Below, piece after piece: positions 36,139 through 44,115 of a stretch of DNA of 64,000 nt. The notes beneath the pieces were generated by a model. It had not been told where the DNA came from and ran no database searches. It saw only the letters and a program-made list of their open reading frames with translations. Positions within the stretch are counted from its first letter, which is position 1. The number at the start of each line of letters is the position of its first letter. The stretch lies in assembly GCF_001494595.1 (NCBI RefSeq), contig NZ_LN929908.1, positions 2,145,716 through 2,209,715 on the forward strand. Direction: 5' to 3'. This DNA is from Mycobacterium sp. M26. GTDB taxonomy: Bacteria; Actinomycetota; Actinomycetes; Mycobacteriales; Mycobacteriaceae. The translations under genes and the position numbers were made by a program.

Positions 36139-37088
36139 GCGGCCCCCGATTCGGGGTCTGGGCGCCGGTCTACGGCAATCACGGTGCCCGCAACCATCCC
36201 GACGACCTGCCTGATCCCAGCTATCGCCGCAACCGGGACCTGCTGGTGCGTGCCGAGCAGGCCGGATTCGACGCCACCCTGGTGGCCCAGCACGTCATCC
36301 ATCCCAGCGACACCGAGAACGACGTCCTGGAGACCTGGTCGACGCTGGCCGCACTGGCCGAGGCCACCTCGACCATCGAGCTCATCGGCGCGGTGAAGCC
36401 GCTGCTGTTCAACCCGCTGGTGTTCGCCAAGATCGCGGCCAACATCGCCGACATCGCGGACGGCCGGTTATCGATCAACGTGGTGACCGGCTGGTTCCTG
36501 CCCGAACTGGAGGCCCTGGGCATCGACCCGCTGGCCCACGACGACCGCTACGCCTACACCACCGAATGGCTGGACACGGTGGTGGACCTGTGGCGTGGCA
36601 AGCAGGTCGCCATCGGTGACGGCCACGGCCAGCAGGCCCTGGTTCGCCCTGTGCCACAGGAGATTCCACCGATCTATGTCGGGGGCGAGCTGCCGGACAC
36701 CGTCGAGCTGATCGAGGATCTGCGCGGCCGCCCACGTGACCGCGAGCCGTTGCGATTCGGGTTGTCGGCGTTCGTCATCGCGCGGGAGACCGAGGCCCAG
36801 GCCAAGGCTGAAGAGGCCCATCTGCAGGCGCTCATCGACAGCGAGAGCAGACCGGAGATCTCCTCGGGCACCGATCCCAACACCGCGATGTACCAGGTGC
36901 TGGCCGGTACCCGCCGGATCGGCTCGAACGGTGGCACACTGGCCGGTCTGGTCGGCAGCTACGAGCAGGTCATCGAGCGGATCGACGCGTTCCACGAGGC
37001 CGGCGTCGAGCTCTTCATGCTGCAATTCCAGCCCATCGAAGCCGAACTGGATCGCTTCGCCGACAACATCATCGCGCACTACCGTTGA
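36135..37088 (+). CDS. LLM-class flavin-dependent monooxygenase (SfnG/SsuD-like)
   Basis: A 317-residue TIM-barrel luciferase-like enzyme using reduced FMN. The start RFGVWAPVYGNHG and the block GRLSINVVTGWFLPELEALG are typical of the alkanesulfonate/dimethylsulfone monooxygenase branch. It likely oxidises a C-S or similar bond of a small molecule. Its ATG overlaps the TGA of the GS-like gene (ATGA), so translation is coupled. The reductase that supplies FMNH2 is not in the window. Confidence 0.85.
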   Translation: MSGPRFGVWAPVYGNHGARNHPDDLPDPSYRRNRDLLVRAEQAGFDATLVAQHVIHPSDTENDVLETWSTLAALAEATSTIELIGAVKPLLFNPLVFAKIAANIADIADGRLSINVVTGWFLPELEALGIDPLAHDDRYAYTTEWLDTVVDLWRGKQVAIGDGHGQQALVRPVPQEIPPIYVGGELPDTVELIEDLRGRPRDREPLRFGLSAFVIARETEAQAKAEEAHLQALIDSESRPEISSGTDPNTAMYQVLAGTRRIGSNGGTLAGLVGSYEQVIERIDAFHEAGVELFMLQFQPIEAELDRFADNIIAHYR

Positions 37089-37104
37089 GAGGTTCCGTCA
37101 CCGC

Positions 37105-38349
37105 ATGACCGCCGTATCCGAGGCGGCGCGCCCCGTCGCGCCGCGCCCGCGTTTCACCACCGAACCCCTCGGCGGATCGCCCGCCGAGCGTCTCGACCGG
37201 CTGACTGCGGTCGTCGACGGATTGCGGGGCACCGACGCCGCCGCCGAGCGCGATCGGGTGCTGCAGTACGACGCCGTCGAGGCGATCCGCGGCACCGGCG
37301 TCCTCACGCTGCGGGTTCCGGCCCGCTATGGCGGCCCCGGCGGTTCGGTGCGCGACGTGCTCACCGCGGTCATCCGGATCGCCCGCGGGAGTTCCAATGT
37401 GGCTCAGGCACTTCGGCCGCACTTCGGCTTCGCCGAGCGACTGCTGAGCAACCGGGCCACCGAAGCCGAACGCGCCGAATGGTTTCCGCGGATCAACAGC
37501 GGCATCATCGTCGGCAACGCGATCACCGACGCCAAGGGTAGGACCCCGTCGGGCGCCGACACCACGCTGCTGGCCGACGGCGACGGTGTGCTGCGGCTCA
37601 ACGGCTACAAGTTCTATTCCACCGGAACGCTGTTCGCCGATCTGATCGCGGTGTCGGCCAGCGATGACCAGGGCCGCGACCTGCAGGCGATCGTGCCGGT
37701 GGACCGCGAGGGCGTCGAATTGTTCGACGACTGGGAGGGTTTCGGCCAGCGGACCACCGCCAGCGGCGGCACCCGGTTCACCGACGTCGAGGTCCGCCCG
37801 CACGAGGTGACGACCGTCTCCGACGGTAACCACCTCGGCCACAGCACGGCCTTCCTGCAGCTGTACCTGGCGGCGGTGGCGGCCGGGATCGCCGCGGCGG
37901 TTCGCGACGACGCCGTCTGGTACGTGCAGAACAAGGCCCGTCCGGCTGCGCATTCGCTGGCCGACTCGGCCGCCGAGGATCCGTTCACCCTGCACGCGGT
38001 CGGGGAAATCTCGGCCCATGCGTCGGCCGCCCAGACCCTGGTGCTCGGTGCGGCCGATGCGATCGACGCAGTGGTGGATTCGGGCCGGGTCGATGACGCC
38101 GACGAACTGGCTCGCGTGGCGATCGTGGTCGCCGAAGCCCAGTTAATCGCTGAGCGGCTCACCCTGGATGCCGCCGAGCGGCTGTTCGACACCGGCGGCG
38201 CCTCGGCCACTGCGCGGTCGCTGAACCTCGACCGGCACTGGCGCAACGTGCGGACGGTGTCGACCCACAACCCGCTGGCCTACAAGGCCCACGCGGCGGG
38301 CAACTACGCCGTCAACGGGGTGTGGCCGCCGGCCAACGGCTACTTCTGA
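37105..38349 (+). CDS. Acyl-CoA dehydrogenase-fold flavin monooxygenase (DszC/SfnB-like)
   Basis: A 414-residue protein of acyl-CoA dehydrogenase fold: N-terminal helical domain, central beta domain (GNAITDAKGRTPSGADTTL; YKFYSTGTLFADLIAV), C-terminal helices. It lacks the catalytic Glu region of true dehydrogenases and ends with DRHWRNVRTVSTHNPLAYKA, the mark of the DszC/SfnB group that uses reduced flavin to oxygenate sulfur or nitrogen compounds. It starts 17 bases after the LLM gene stop and is in the same operon. Confidence 0.85.
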   Translation: MTAVSEAARPVAPRPRFTTEPLGGSPAERLDRLTAVVDGLRGTDAAAERDRVLQYDAVEAIRGTGVLTLRVPARYGGPGGSVRDVLTAVIRIARGSSNVAQALRPHFGFAERLLSNRATEAERAEWFPRINSGIIVGNAITDAKGRTPSGADTTLLADGDGVLRLNGYKFYSTGTLFADLIAVSASDDQGRDLQAIVPVDREGVELFDDWEGFGQRTTASGGTRFTDVEVRPHEVTTVSDGNHLGHSTAFLQLYLAAVAAGIAAAVRDDAVWYVQNKARPAAHSLADSAAEDPFTLHAVGEISAHASAAQTLVLGAADAIDAVVDSGRVDDADELARVAIVVAEAQLIAERLTLDAAERLFDTGGASATARSLNLDRHWRNVRTVSTHNPLAYKAHAAGNYAVNGVWPPANGYF

Positions 38350-38358
38350 GAGCCGCGG

Positions 38359-38859
38359 CTAGGACTCCCAGCCCATCTTGCGGGCGAAGGTGATCGCCTC
38401 GTCGGAGGCGGTGCCGAGTTCTTTGCAGCGCTGGATGTAGCCGCGGACCATCGGGGTGAAGTTCATCGGGTTGTAGGCGTCTTCCTCGTAGCTCCACAAC
38501 CCGTCGCCGGCGTACTTGAGCACCGAGAGGTTGGGCTCCTCGTGGATGCTGCCGTCGCCGGGATCGCGCATCCGGTTCTGGAATTCGCAGATCACCCAGC
38601 CCTTCTCCTCGTCGATCGAATGCCAGGTCGACGGGTAGAACGGCATCTCGCTGCCGGGGAAGGTGCTCATGGTCTTCACGATCCAGGCCCGGATCTGCTC
38701 GCGGCCGTGCATCTTGCCGTACATGTGCTCGACGTAGGTGGCGTCCTCGGTGAACTGATCGGCGAACCGTGCCCAGTTCCATGTCTCACCGATGCCGACG
38801 ACCACCTGCTTGTGCGCGATGAACGCGGACTCCAACTCGTTGCGTGACCACTGACCCAT
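38359..38859 (-). CDS. NTF2-like (SnoaL-type) protein
   Basis: A 166-residue NTF2 fold protein, with NWARFADQFTEDATYVEHMY, MHGREQIRAWIVKTM and WSYEEDAYNPMNFTPMV. In actinobacteria such proteins serve as hydratases, isomerases or cyclases acting on steroid or polyketide-like substrates. No catalytic pair can be assigned with confidence. It stands alone, convergent with the DszC-like gene and followed on its own strand after SRPBCC genes. Substrate unknown. Confidence 0.75.
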   Translation of the reverse strand: MGQWSRNELESAFIAHKQVVVGIGETWNWARFADQFTEDATYVEHMYGKMHGREQIRAWIVKTMSTFPGSEMPFYPSTWHSIDEEKGWVICEFQNRMRDPGDGSIHEEPNLSVLKYAGDGLWSYEEDAYNPMNFTPMVRGYIQRCKELGTASDEAITFARKMGWES

Positions 38860-38893
38860 GCAGCGGTTCTACCAAACGAACTCGGGGCCCGAC

Positions 38894-39349
38894 CTAGGTT
38901 TCCTCGACAACTGCCTTGATCCGCTCCAGCGTCTTGCGCATGTCGCGGACGTTGCGCCGGCCGCGCAGATACCCGGCGAACAACCAGAACACCCGCATCA
39001 CCGGTGAACTGTTGAGGCGGAACGACTCGGTGACATCGGTGCCGTCACCGCTGGGCTCCAGCTTGTAGTGCCAGTTGTTCAGGGCGCGGTCACCGGCGAG
39101 CACCGCGAACCCGAACTCGCGGCCCGGCTCGCATGCGGTGACCCGGCAGGTGGTCCAGTAGACCGGGCCGATCTCGTTGCGGCGCACATGGCCGCGGAAC
39201 TTCGCGCCCAGGGCCGGTCCGGTGGCGCCGTCGAGCCATTCGGCCTCGAACACCTCCGGCGAGAATCGCCCGGTGTTGCGGACATCGGCGATCAGATCCC
39301 AGATCTTGTCGGCCGGTGCGGCCATGTGCACGGTCACGGAGCCATCCAT
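38894..39349 (-). CDS. SRPBCC (polyketide cyclase/START-like) protein
   Basis: A 151-residue helix-grip protein: VTVHMAAPADKIWDLIADVR, FSPEVFEAEWLDGA, then a C-terminal long helix with RNVRDMRKTLERIKAV. These bind hydrophobic ligands in a central cavity. TAAGAT on the minus strand ends six bases before the ATG, so the transcript should be leaderless. It is divergent from another SRPBCC gene across only 32 bases. Confidence 0.78.
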   Translation of the reverse strand: MDGSVTVHMAAPADKIWDLIADVRNTGRFSPEVFEAEWLDGATGPALGAKFRGHVRRNEIGPVYWTTCRVTACEPGREFGFAVLAGDRALNNWHYKLEPSGDGTDVTESFRLNSSPVMRVFWLFAGYLRGRRNVRDMRKTLERIKAVVEET

Positions 39350-39381
39350 GGCGCGATCTTATGCGGCGTAGCGTCGATCGC

Positions 39382-39756
39382 GTGGGCATCGACCGCTACA
39401 TCGACGCGCCGGCCGCCGCGGTGTGGCAGATCCTCGTCGACCTCGACACCTGGCCGCAGTGGGGTCCGTCGGTGGCGTCGGCCGCCCTCGACGACGGGAC
39501 CCGGCAGCTCTCAGCGGGTGCCACCGGCCGGGTCAGGACGGCAGTCGGAGTCGAATTGCCGTTCCGGATCACCGAATTCGAGCCGGGTCGGCACTGGGCG
39601 TGGGCGGTGGCGGGAGTGGGAGCCACGACGCACACCGTCACCGAAGACGGCGACGGCTGCCGGGTGAGCTTCGGGGCGCCCTGGTGGGCCACGCCGTATC
39701 TTGCGGTGTGCGGGATCGCGCTGGCCCGCATCGAACGGCTGGCTAGGCCGAGGTGA
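39382..39756 (+). CDS. SRPBCC family protein
   Basis: A 124-residue helix-grip protein starting GIDRYIDAPAAAVWQILVDL, with ITEFEPGRHWAW and a terminal helix. Sequence is only distantly related to the divergent SRPBCC neighbour. The GTG at 39382 is chosen because TAGCGT ends seven bases before it; an ATG at 39361 would overlap the opposing promoter. The end overlaps the convergent deacetylase gene by 14 bases. Confidence 0.72.
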   Translation: MGIDRYIDAPAAAVWQILVDLDTWPQWGPSVASAALDDGTRQLSAGATGRVRTAVGVELPFRITEFEPGRHWAWAVAGVGATTHTVTEDGDGCRVSFGAPWWATPYLAVCGIALARIERLARPR

Positions 39757-40579
39757 CGTACGGGATCTCCGGCTGCAGAAAGACGTCGTTGAGCGTGACG
39801 GTGCGCAGGTTGCGTGACCGGATGATGTCCACCAGCGCCGGATAGACGTGCGTGACCGGCAGATGGTTGAGATGCCCGATGACGATGTTCTGCTGGATGA
39901 AGTACTGGTCGGCCATCTTGACGATGTAGTCCTCGGTCACCGGGACCGAGTCGGCGAGCGAGCCTGCCCACATGGTCGGCACCCGGTAGCCCATGTCGGC
40001 GGCGATCCCGTCGACCACGTCGTTGTGGTTGCCGTACGGCGGGCGGAAGTACGGGGTGGCGTCCGCGCCGTAGGTGTTGCGCAGGAACTGGTCGTTGCGC
40101 CGCAGCTGGTCCTTGATGTCGTCGGCGCTCAGGGTGGTCAGATCGGGATGCGACCAGGTGTGGTTGCCGAGCTGGATCTGGCCGGAGTCCACCAGCGGAC
40201 GCAGCAGTGCGGCATTGTCCCGCCACGAGTCGTACACCCCGTTGACGAAGAAGGTCAGCCGGATACCGGTGTCCTTGGCCAGCTGGGTGTAGGCCCGCAC
40301 CACTTCGGAGTTCACCCCGTCATCGACGGTCAGCGCCAGCAGATCCCCGTCGCCGGGCAGCTTGGCCAGCTCGCCACCGCCGGGAAGCGCGACCCGCGCG
40401 GTGACGGGAGGAGGCGGCAGTAACGGTGCCGAGCCGATCGGCGGGGGTGGCGGCGCCTGGGCGGCGGCCTGCGACCCGCTTCCGGAGATGCCAATCGTGC
40501 GGGATGCTCCCACCAGGGCTGCCGAGGCCAGCAGGCCGACGACGAACTGGCGTCGGGTTACCTCAGGCACTAGTCCCAC
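39743..40579 (-). CDS. Exported polysaccharide deacetylase (NodB domain)
   Basis: A 278-residue protein with a Tat-like signal (TRRQFVVGLLASAALVGAS) and a Pro-rich linker. The NodB domain follows: motif 1 LTVDDG, motif 2 NHTWSHPDL with the two metal His, motif 3 RPPYG. It removes acetyl groups from a cell-wall or surface glycan outside the membrane. The GTG at 40579 or the GTG at 40570 could start it; GGTGGG favours the latter. Target glycan unknown. Confidence 0.85.
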   Translation of the reverse strand: MGLVPEVTRRQFVVGLLASAALVGASRTIGISGSGSQAAAQAPPPPPIGSAPLLPPPPVTARVALPGGGELAKLPGDGDLLALTVDDGVNSEVVRAYTQLAKDTGIRLTFFVNGVYDSWRDNAALLRPLVDSGQIQLGNHTWSHPDLTTLSADDIKDQLRRNDQFLRNTYGADATPYFRPPYGNHNDVVDGIAADMGYRVPTMWAGSLADSVPVTEDYIVKMADQYFIQQNIVIGHLNHLPVTHVYPALVDIIRSRNLRTVTLNDVFLQPEIPYVTSA

Positions 40580-40679
40580 CCGTCACACCAGTCACATGCT
40601 CAGGGTACGGGCGGGGGGCGGTGAAACCGTGCAGCCACGCGCCTGTGTCGCCTGCGGATCGACTGTGCAATCTGGGCGT

Positions 40680-40695
40680 CGAGTGTGCACACTCG
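40680..40695. promoter_or_regulatory. Perfect 16-bp palindrome before an LLM oxidoreductase gene
   Basis: CGAGTGTGCACACTCG is fully self-complementary and lies 40-55 bases before the GTG at 40735, just upstream of the TAGCGT -10 element. A related half, TCGACTGTGCA, occurs at 40659-40669. Size and place fit an operator for an unidentified dimeric regulator. Confidence 0.5.
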
Positions 40696-40734
40696 AACGC
40701 CGTGCGTCGGGCGGCACCGGCTAGCGTGGGTGGC

Positions 40735-41616
40735 GTGAAGATCCGGTTCGGAGTGAGCCTGGGCACCGGGACACCCGTGGAGGCCCTGCCACGGCTGATC
40801 GACCGGCTGGAGACCGCCGGCGTCGACTCGCTGTGGTTCTCCGAACTGGTCTACACCGACGCCGTTGACCCTTTTGCCGGAATGGGTTTCGCACTCGGCC
40901 GCACCACCCGGCTCAAGGTCGGCACCTCGGTGGCCGTGCTGCCGGGCCGCCACCCGGTGCTGGTAGCCAAACAGCTTGCGTCGCTGGCCGCCCTCGGACC
41001 CAAACGGGTGCTGCCGGCGTTCGGGCTGCGGCCCGCGTCGGCCGCCGAACGCACCCTCTTCCCAGTGCCCGATGGGCAGCGGGCCGCGGTGTTCGACGAG
41101 GCGCTCGAGCTCATGCGGGCACTGCTGTCCGGCGACGACGTCACCTTCTCGGGACGGTTCTTCCAGGTCGAGGGGGCGACACTGGGTACCCGCCCCTCGA
41201 CGCCGGTGGATATCTGGCTGGGCGGCTCGGCACCGGCGGCCTTCCGGCGCATCGGCCGGTTCGCCGACGGCTGGCTGGGCAGCTTCCTGACTCCCGCCGA
41301 GGCCGGTGCCGCACGGGTCAGCATCGACCGGGAAGCCGCCGCCGCGGGCCGCGAGATCGAGCCGGACCACTTCGGCCTGAGCTTGGCGGTCGGTGACGGC
41401 GACCTGCCGGAGCAGGTGATCACGGCGGTCCGGGCCCGCAGGCCCGACGCCGACCCGGCCGATCTGCTGGCCGCCGACTGGCCGCAATTACACCGGCAAC
41501 TCGACGGATTGATCGCCGCGGGTCTGACCAAGTTCGTCATCCGGCCACTGGGCGCGACACCCGCCGAAGAATTCATCGACCGTTTCGTCGAAGAGCTGTT
41601 GCCGCGCCAGAACTGA
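40735..41616 (+). CDS. LLM-class, probably F420-dependent oxidoreductase
   Basis: A 293-residue luciferase-like TIM barrel: IRFGVSLGTGTPVEALPRLI, then GRTTRLKVGTSVAVLPGRHP and VDIWLGGSAPAAFRRIGRFA. The pattern belongs to the mycobacterial F420-type subgroup; a cofactor assignment is inferred from family. The GTG start has TAGCGT ending seven bases before it (leaderless). A 16-bp palindrome lies upstream. Substrate unknown. Confidence 0.85.
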   Translation: MKIRFGVSLGTGTPVEALPRLIDRLETAGVDSLWFSELVYTDAVDPFAGMGFALGRTTRLKVGTSVAVLPGRHPVLVAKQLASLAALGPKRVLPAFGLRPASAAERTLFPVPDGQRAAVFDEALELMRALLSGDDVTFSGRFFQVEGATLGTRPSTPVDIWLGGSAPAAFRRIGRFADGWLGSFLTPAEAGAARVSIDREAAAAGREIEPDHFGLSLAVGDGDLPEQVITAVRARRPDADPADLLAADWPQLHRQLDGLIAAGLTKFVIRPLGATPAEEFIDRFVEELLPRQN

Positions 41617-41680
41617 TCGGGCACAGTGCCGATAACGCGGTAGGTTGGAGCACACCGAAACAGCCGACTAGGAGTCGTCG

Positions 41681-42691
41681 ATGTCGAACCATTTCACCGG
41701 TCTGAGCCTGGGTCCGCCGCTGGGTGATCAACGGCTGGATCTGTGCGACCTGTATGCCTTTCCGTCGCCGGCCAATCCGGACAACACGGTGCTGATCCTC
41801 AATGCCAACCCGAATGCCGATGCGCTGCACCCGGATGCGATCTACCGGCTGGCGATCGACAACGACGGCGACCTGCGCAACGACATCGCGTTCAGCTTCG
41901 TCTTCTCCGAGCCCCAGGACGGCGCACAGACCGTCGATGTGTACCTGGCCTCCGGTGAGGAAGCGGAATCACCACAGGCGGTGGGGGAGAAGATCTTCTC
42001 CGGCGTCGAGGTGTCGTTCGGGCCGACGCCCAATGTGGTGCAGTCCGACAGCATCACGTTCTTCGCCGGGGCCCGAAGCGACGCGTTCTTCTTCGACTTC
42101 GACGGGATCAAGAACCTTTTCGACATCACCGGTGGGCGCAACTTCACCGCACCCCACCTGGGCGGCACATCGCCGTGGACCGGGGTGGACTCCAACACCG
42201 AGGCCAATGTGTTCTCGATCGCGATCGAACTGCCGACCGCCGCACTGGGTGCCGATCCTGACATCCGGATCTGGGGCCGCTGCAGCCTGTGGCGCGACGG
42301 TGAACTGGTGCACGTCGACCGGGCCGGTCATCCGTCAGTGAGCAGTTTCTTCAACACCGACGAGACCAAGGAGGAGTACAACGCCAGCGAGCCGGTCCAC
42401 GATCGGGAGCGCTGGATCGGACAGTTCATCCACCTGATGGGGCACACCGGCGACTACAGCCGGGACGAGGCCATCGCGGCGATCGACGCCGAAGGCACGC
42501 TGCCCGACATGCTCACCTACAACCCGTCCAAGCCGGCGAAATACCCGAACGGCCGGGTGTTCACCGATGACGTCATCGACTACCGGCTGGCGTTCCTGAC
42601 CAAGGGTGACTGCCCGCCGACGGGGCTGTCACCGCACACCGACACCCTCGACGTCTTCCCCTACCTGGGGCATCCGCACCCGACGGGCTAG
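41681..42691 (+). CDS. DUF4331 family protein
   Basis: A 336-residue protein. DLCDLYAFPSPANPDNTVLI and YRLAIDNDGDLRNDIAFSFV near the start and FFDFDGIKNLFDITGGRNF in the middle are the DUF4331 pattern, a beta-rich family of unknown function. There is no signal peptide here, although many relatives are exported. AGGAG precedes the ATG. The stop shares a CTAG with the convergent GH114 gene. Confidence 0.82.
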   Translation: MSNHFTGLSLGPPLGDQRLDLCDLYAFPSPANPDNTVLILNANPNADALHPDAIYRLAIDNDGDLRNDIAFSFVFSEPQDGAQTVDVYLASGEEAESPQAVGEKIFSGVEVSFGPTPNVVQSDSITFFAGARSDAFFFDFDGIKNLFDITGGRNFTAPHLGGTSPWTGVDSNTEANVFSIAIELPTAALGADPDIRIWGRCSLWRDGELVHVDRAGHPSVSSFFNTDETKEEYNASEPVHDRERWIGQFIHLMGHTGDYSRDEAIAAIDAEGTLPDMLTYNPSKPAKYPNGRVFTDDVIDYRLAFLTKGDCPPTGLSPHTDTLDVFPYLGHPHPTG

Positions 42692-43515
42692 CCGCCGGTT
42701 GACGGGCACCATTGGGCGAGGTAGCCGGGTGCTCCCTTCGGCACCAGAGCGCGGTCGCGGCGTAGCACCGAAATCCGCGGCGCCTCCTCGGCACATGCCG
42801 CGCTGAAGTCGGCGAACGGCTGATCGCCGTATTCGATCTCGATGACGTGGGGACCGTAAACGTCGGTGTACGAGTCGCATTCGCGGTAATGCTGACACTC
42901 TTCGGCGACGGCGAAATCGAAGCCTGCGTCGCGAGCGCGCTGGCCGAGTTCGGCAGTGTTCTTCTGGGCCACCGCCAGTCCGTTCTGATGAGCTCGGGCC
43001 ACCAGGGTCGTAGCCAGCGCCAGGTTGTCCTCCGGTGACAGCAGTCCCTCGGAGCGGGAGTACGAATCCAGGTTGTCGAGTTCGACTGCGCGAAAACCGG
43101 CGCGCCCGCACTCGTCGATCCAGTTGTTCACCACCTGAGCGATCGCCAACCGGCGGGTGGCTGTCGAGGTATCCAGCAATGCCTCGTCCCAGTCGTGGTC
43201 GACCACCTGTCGACCGTCGCGATCGCGCAGCGTCAGCTCCTGCCCGTCGATCGTCCAGTTGGCAGTCTCGCCGGGTTGAGCCTGGAACGCGTTGAGGTAG
43301 CACACGTTGTACAGGCCGGCCGCAGGTCCGGCGGTCCGGTCGCGGACGACAACCTCGACTCCGGGATCAGGTGGGTAGGCTCCGCCGAGCTGGTAGTCGA
43401 CACGCACCCCGACGGGCGGCGTCTGCACGGCTGGCGCGGCTGAGGTCGTCGGCGTGGAGGTACACGCTGACAGCAGAACGACCGCGAGTGATGCCAGACT
43501 TGCCCCGCGTCGCAC
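42688..43515 (-). CDS. GH114-family lipoprotein (endo-alpha-1,4-polygalactosaminidase-like)
   Basis: A 275-residue exported protein. A signal with lipobox LLSAC near residue 18 is followed by a Thr/Ser/Pro linker and a TIM-barrel domain with VCYLNAFQAQPGE, the EC-GRAGFRAVELDNLDSY block (Asp pair), FAVAEECQHYREC and VIEIEYGD. This is the GH114/TM1410 pattern, whose characterised members cut galactosamine-containing polysaccharides. GTG at 43515 is the start. It lies 11 bases after the secreted chorismate mutase gene on the same strand. Confidence 0.82.
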   Translation of the reverse strand: MRRGASLASLAVVLLSACTSTPTTSAAPAVQTPPVGVRVDYQLGGAYPPDPGVEVVVRDRTAGPAAGLYNVCYLNAFQAQPGETANWTIDGQELTLRDRDGRQVVDHDWDEALLDTSTATRRLAIAQVVNNWIDECGRAGFRAVELDNLDSYSRSEGLLSPEDNLALATTLVARAHQNGLAVAQKNTAELGQRARDAGFDFAVAEECQHYRECDSYTDVYGPHVIEIEYGDQPFADFSAACAEEAPRISVLRRDRALVPKGAPGYLAQWCPSTGG

Positions 43516-43526
43516 AGCCGTCGCCG

Positions 43527-44084
43527 CTAGCCGCCGCAGTAGGACCGGGTGGCCACGTCGAGGGCCGCGCGGTAGAGGTCGTCGAAGCTGCGTTCCGCCG
43601 CGACGGTGGCCTTGGCGTCGGCGAGCTCGGCCGCACACTGCGGGGACTGCAGCACCGGCCACTGCACCGCGATCTGGTCGACCATGCGGCGGTTGAGGCC
43701 GTCGATCACCGACCGCGATGCCGACAGGTCGGGAGCCACCGCCGGCGCGGTGGCCGGATCGAACTTCCAGCCGGCGAAGCGGCTGTACTGAATCCCTTCG
43801 GTGGCGTTGATCTGGTCGGTAAACACCTTCTTGACGTAATCGGTTGACACACCGTCCTTTTCGGCTTCGACGGACACCTGGTCGAGAACCTGGCCGACCC
43901 GGGCCGGATCGGTGATCGGCCCGCCACTGAGCCACTTCGAGGCCGCCACCGGATCGGCCGTCTGCAGCCGCTGGGCGGCCGCGTCGATCAGGTCGTAGAG
44001 CGGGTCGCCCGGATCCGCGGACGCCGGAGCGGCCACCGGCGCTGCGAGCACCGCCATCGTCACCATTGCCAGCCGAATTCTCAT
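43527..44084 (-). CDS. aroQ: Secreted chorismate mutase (AroQ gamma class, Rv1885c-like)
   Basis: A 185-residue exported enzyme converting chorismate to prephenate. A signal peptide (cleavage near ASADPG) precedes the all-helical AroQ-gamma fold: LIDAAAQRLQTADPVAASKW with catalytic Arg/Lys, then DQINATEGIQYSRFAGWK and a C-terminal helix. Two Cys (SPQC and RSYC) match the disulfide of the M. tuberculosis secreted enzyme. Its ATG faces a methyltransferase gene with overlapping divergent promoters; the self-complementary CTATAG at 44090-44095 lies between. The role of extracellular chorismate mutase is unknown. Confidence 0.9.
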   Translation of the reverse strand: MRIRLAMVTMAVLAAPVAAPASADPGDPLYDLIDAAAQRLQTADPVAASKWLSGGPITDPARVGQVLDQVSVEAEKDGVSTDYVKKVFTDQINATEGIQYSRFAGWKFDPATAPAVAPDLSASRSVIDGLNRRMVDQIAVQWPVLQSPQCAAELADAKATVAAERSFDDLYRAALDVATRSYCGG

Positions 44085-44115
44085 GGTCTCTATAGTGCAC
44101 GCCGTTGCCGAGGCA

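Noticed and set aside
44083..44115. Longer start for the methyltransferase at 44083
   Set aside because: It would overlap the chorismate mutase start and lie upstream of the TATAGT promoter element.
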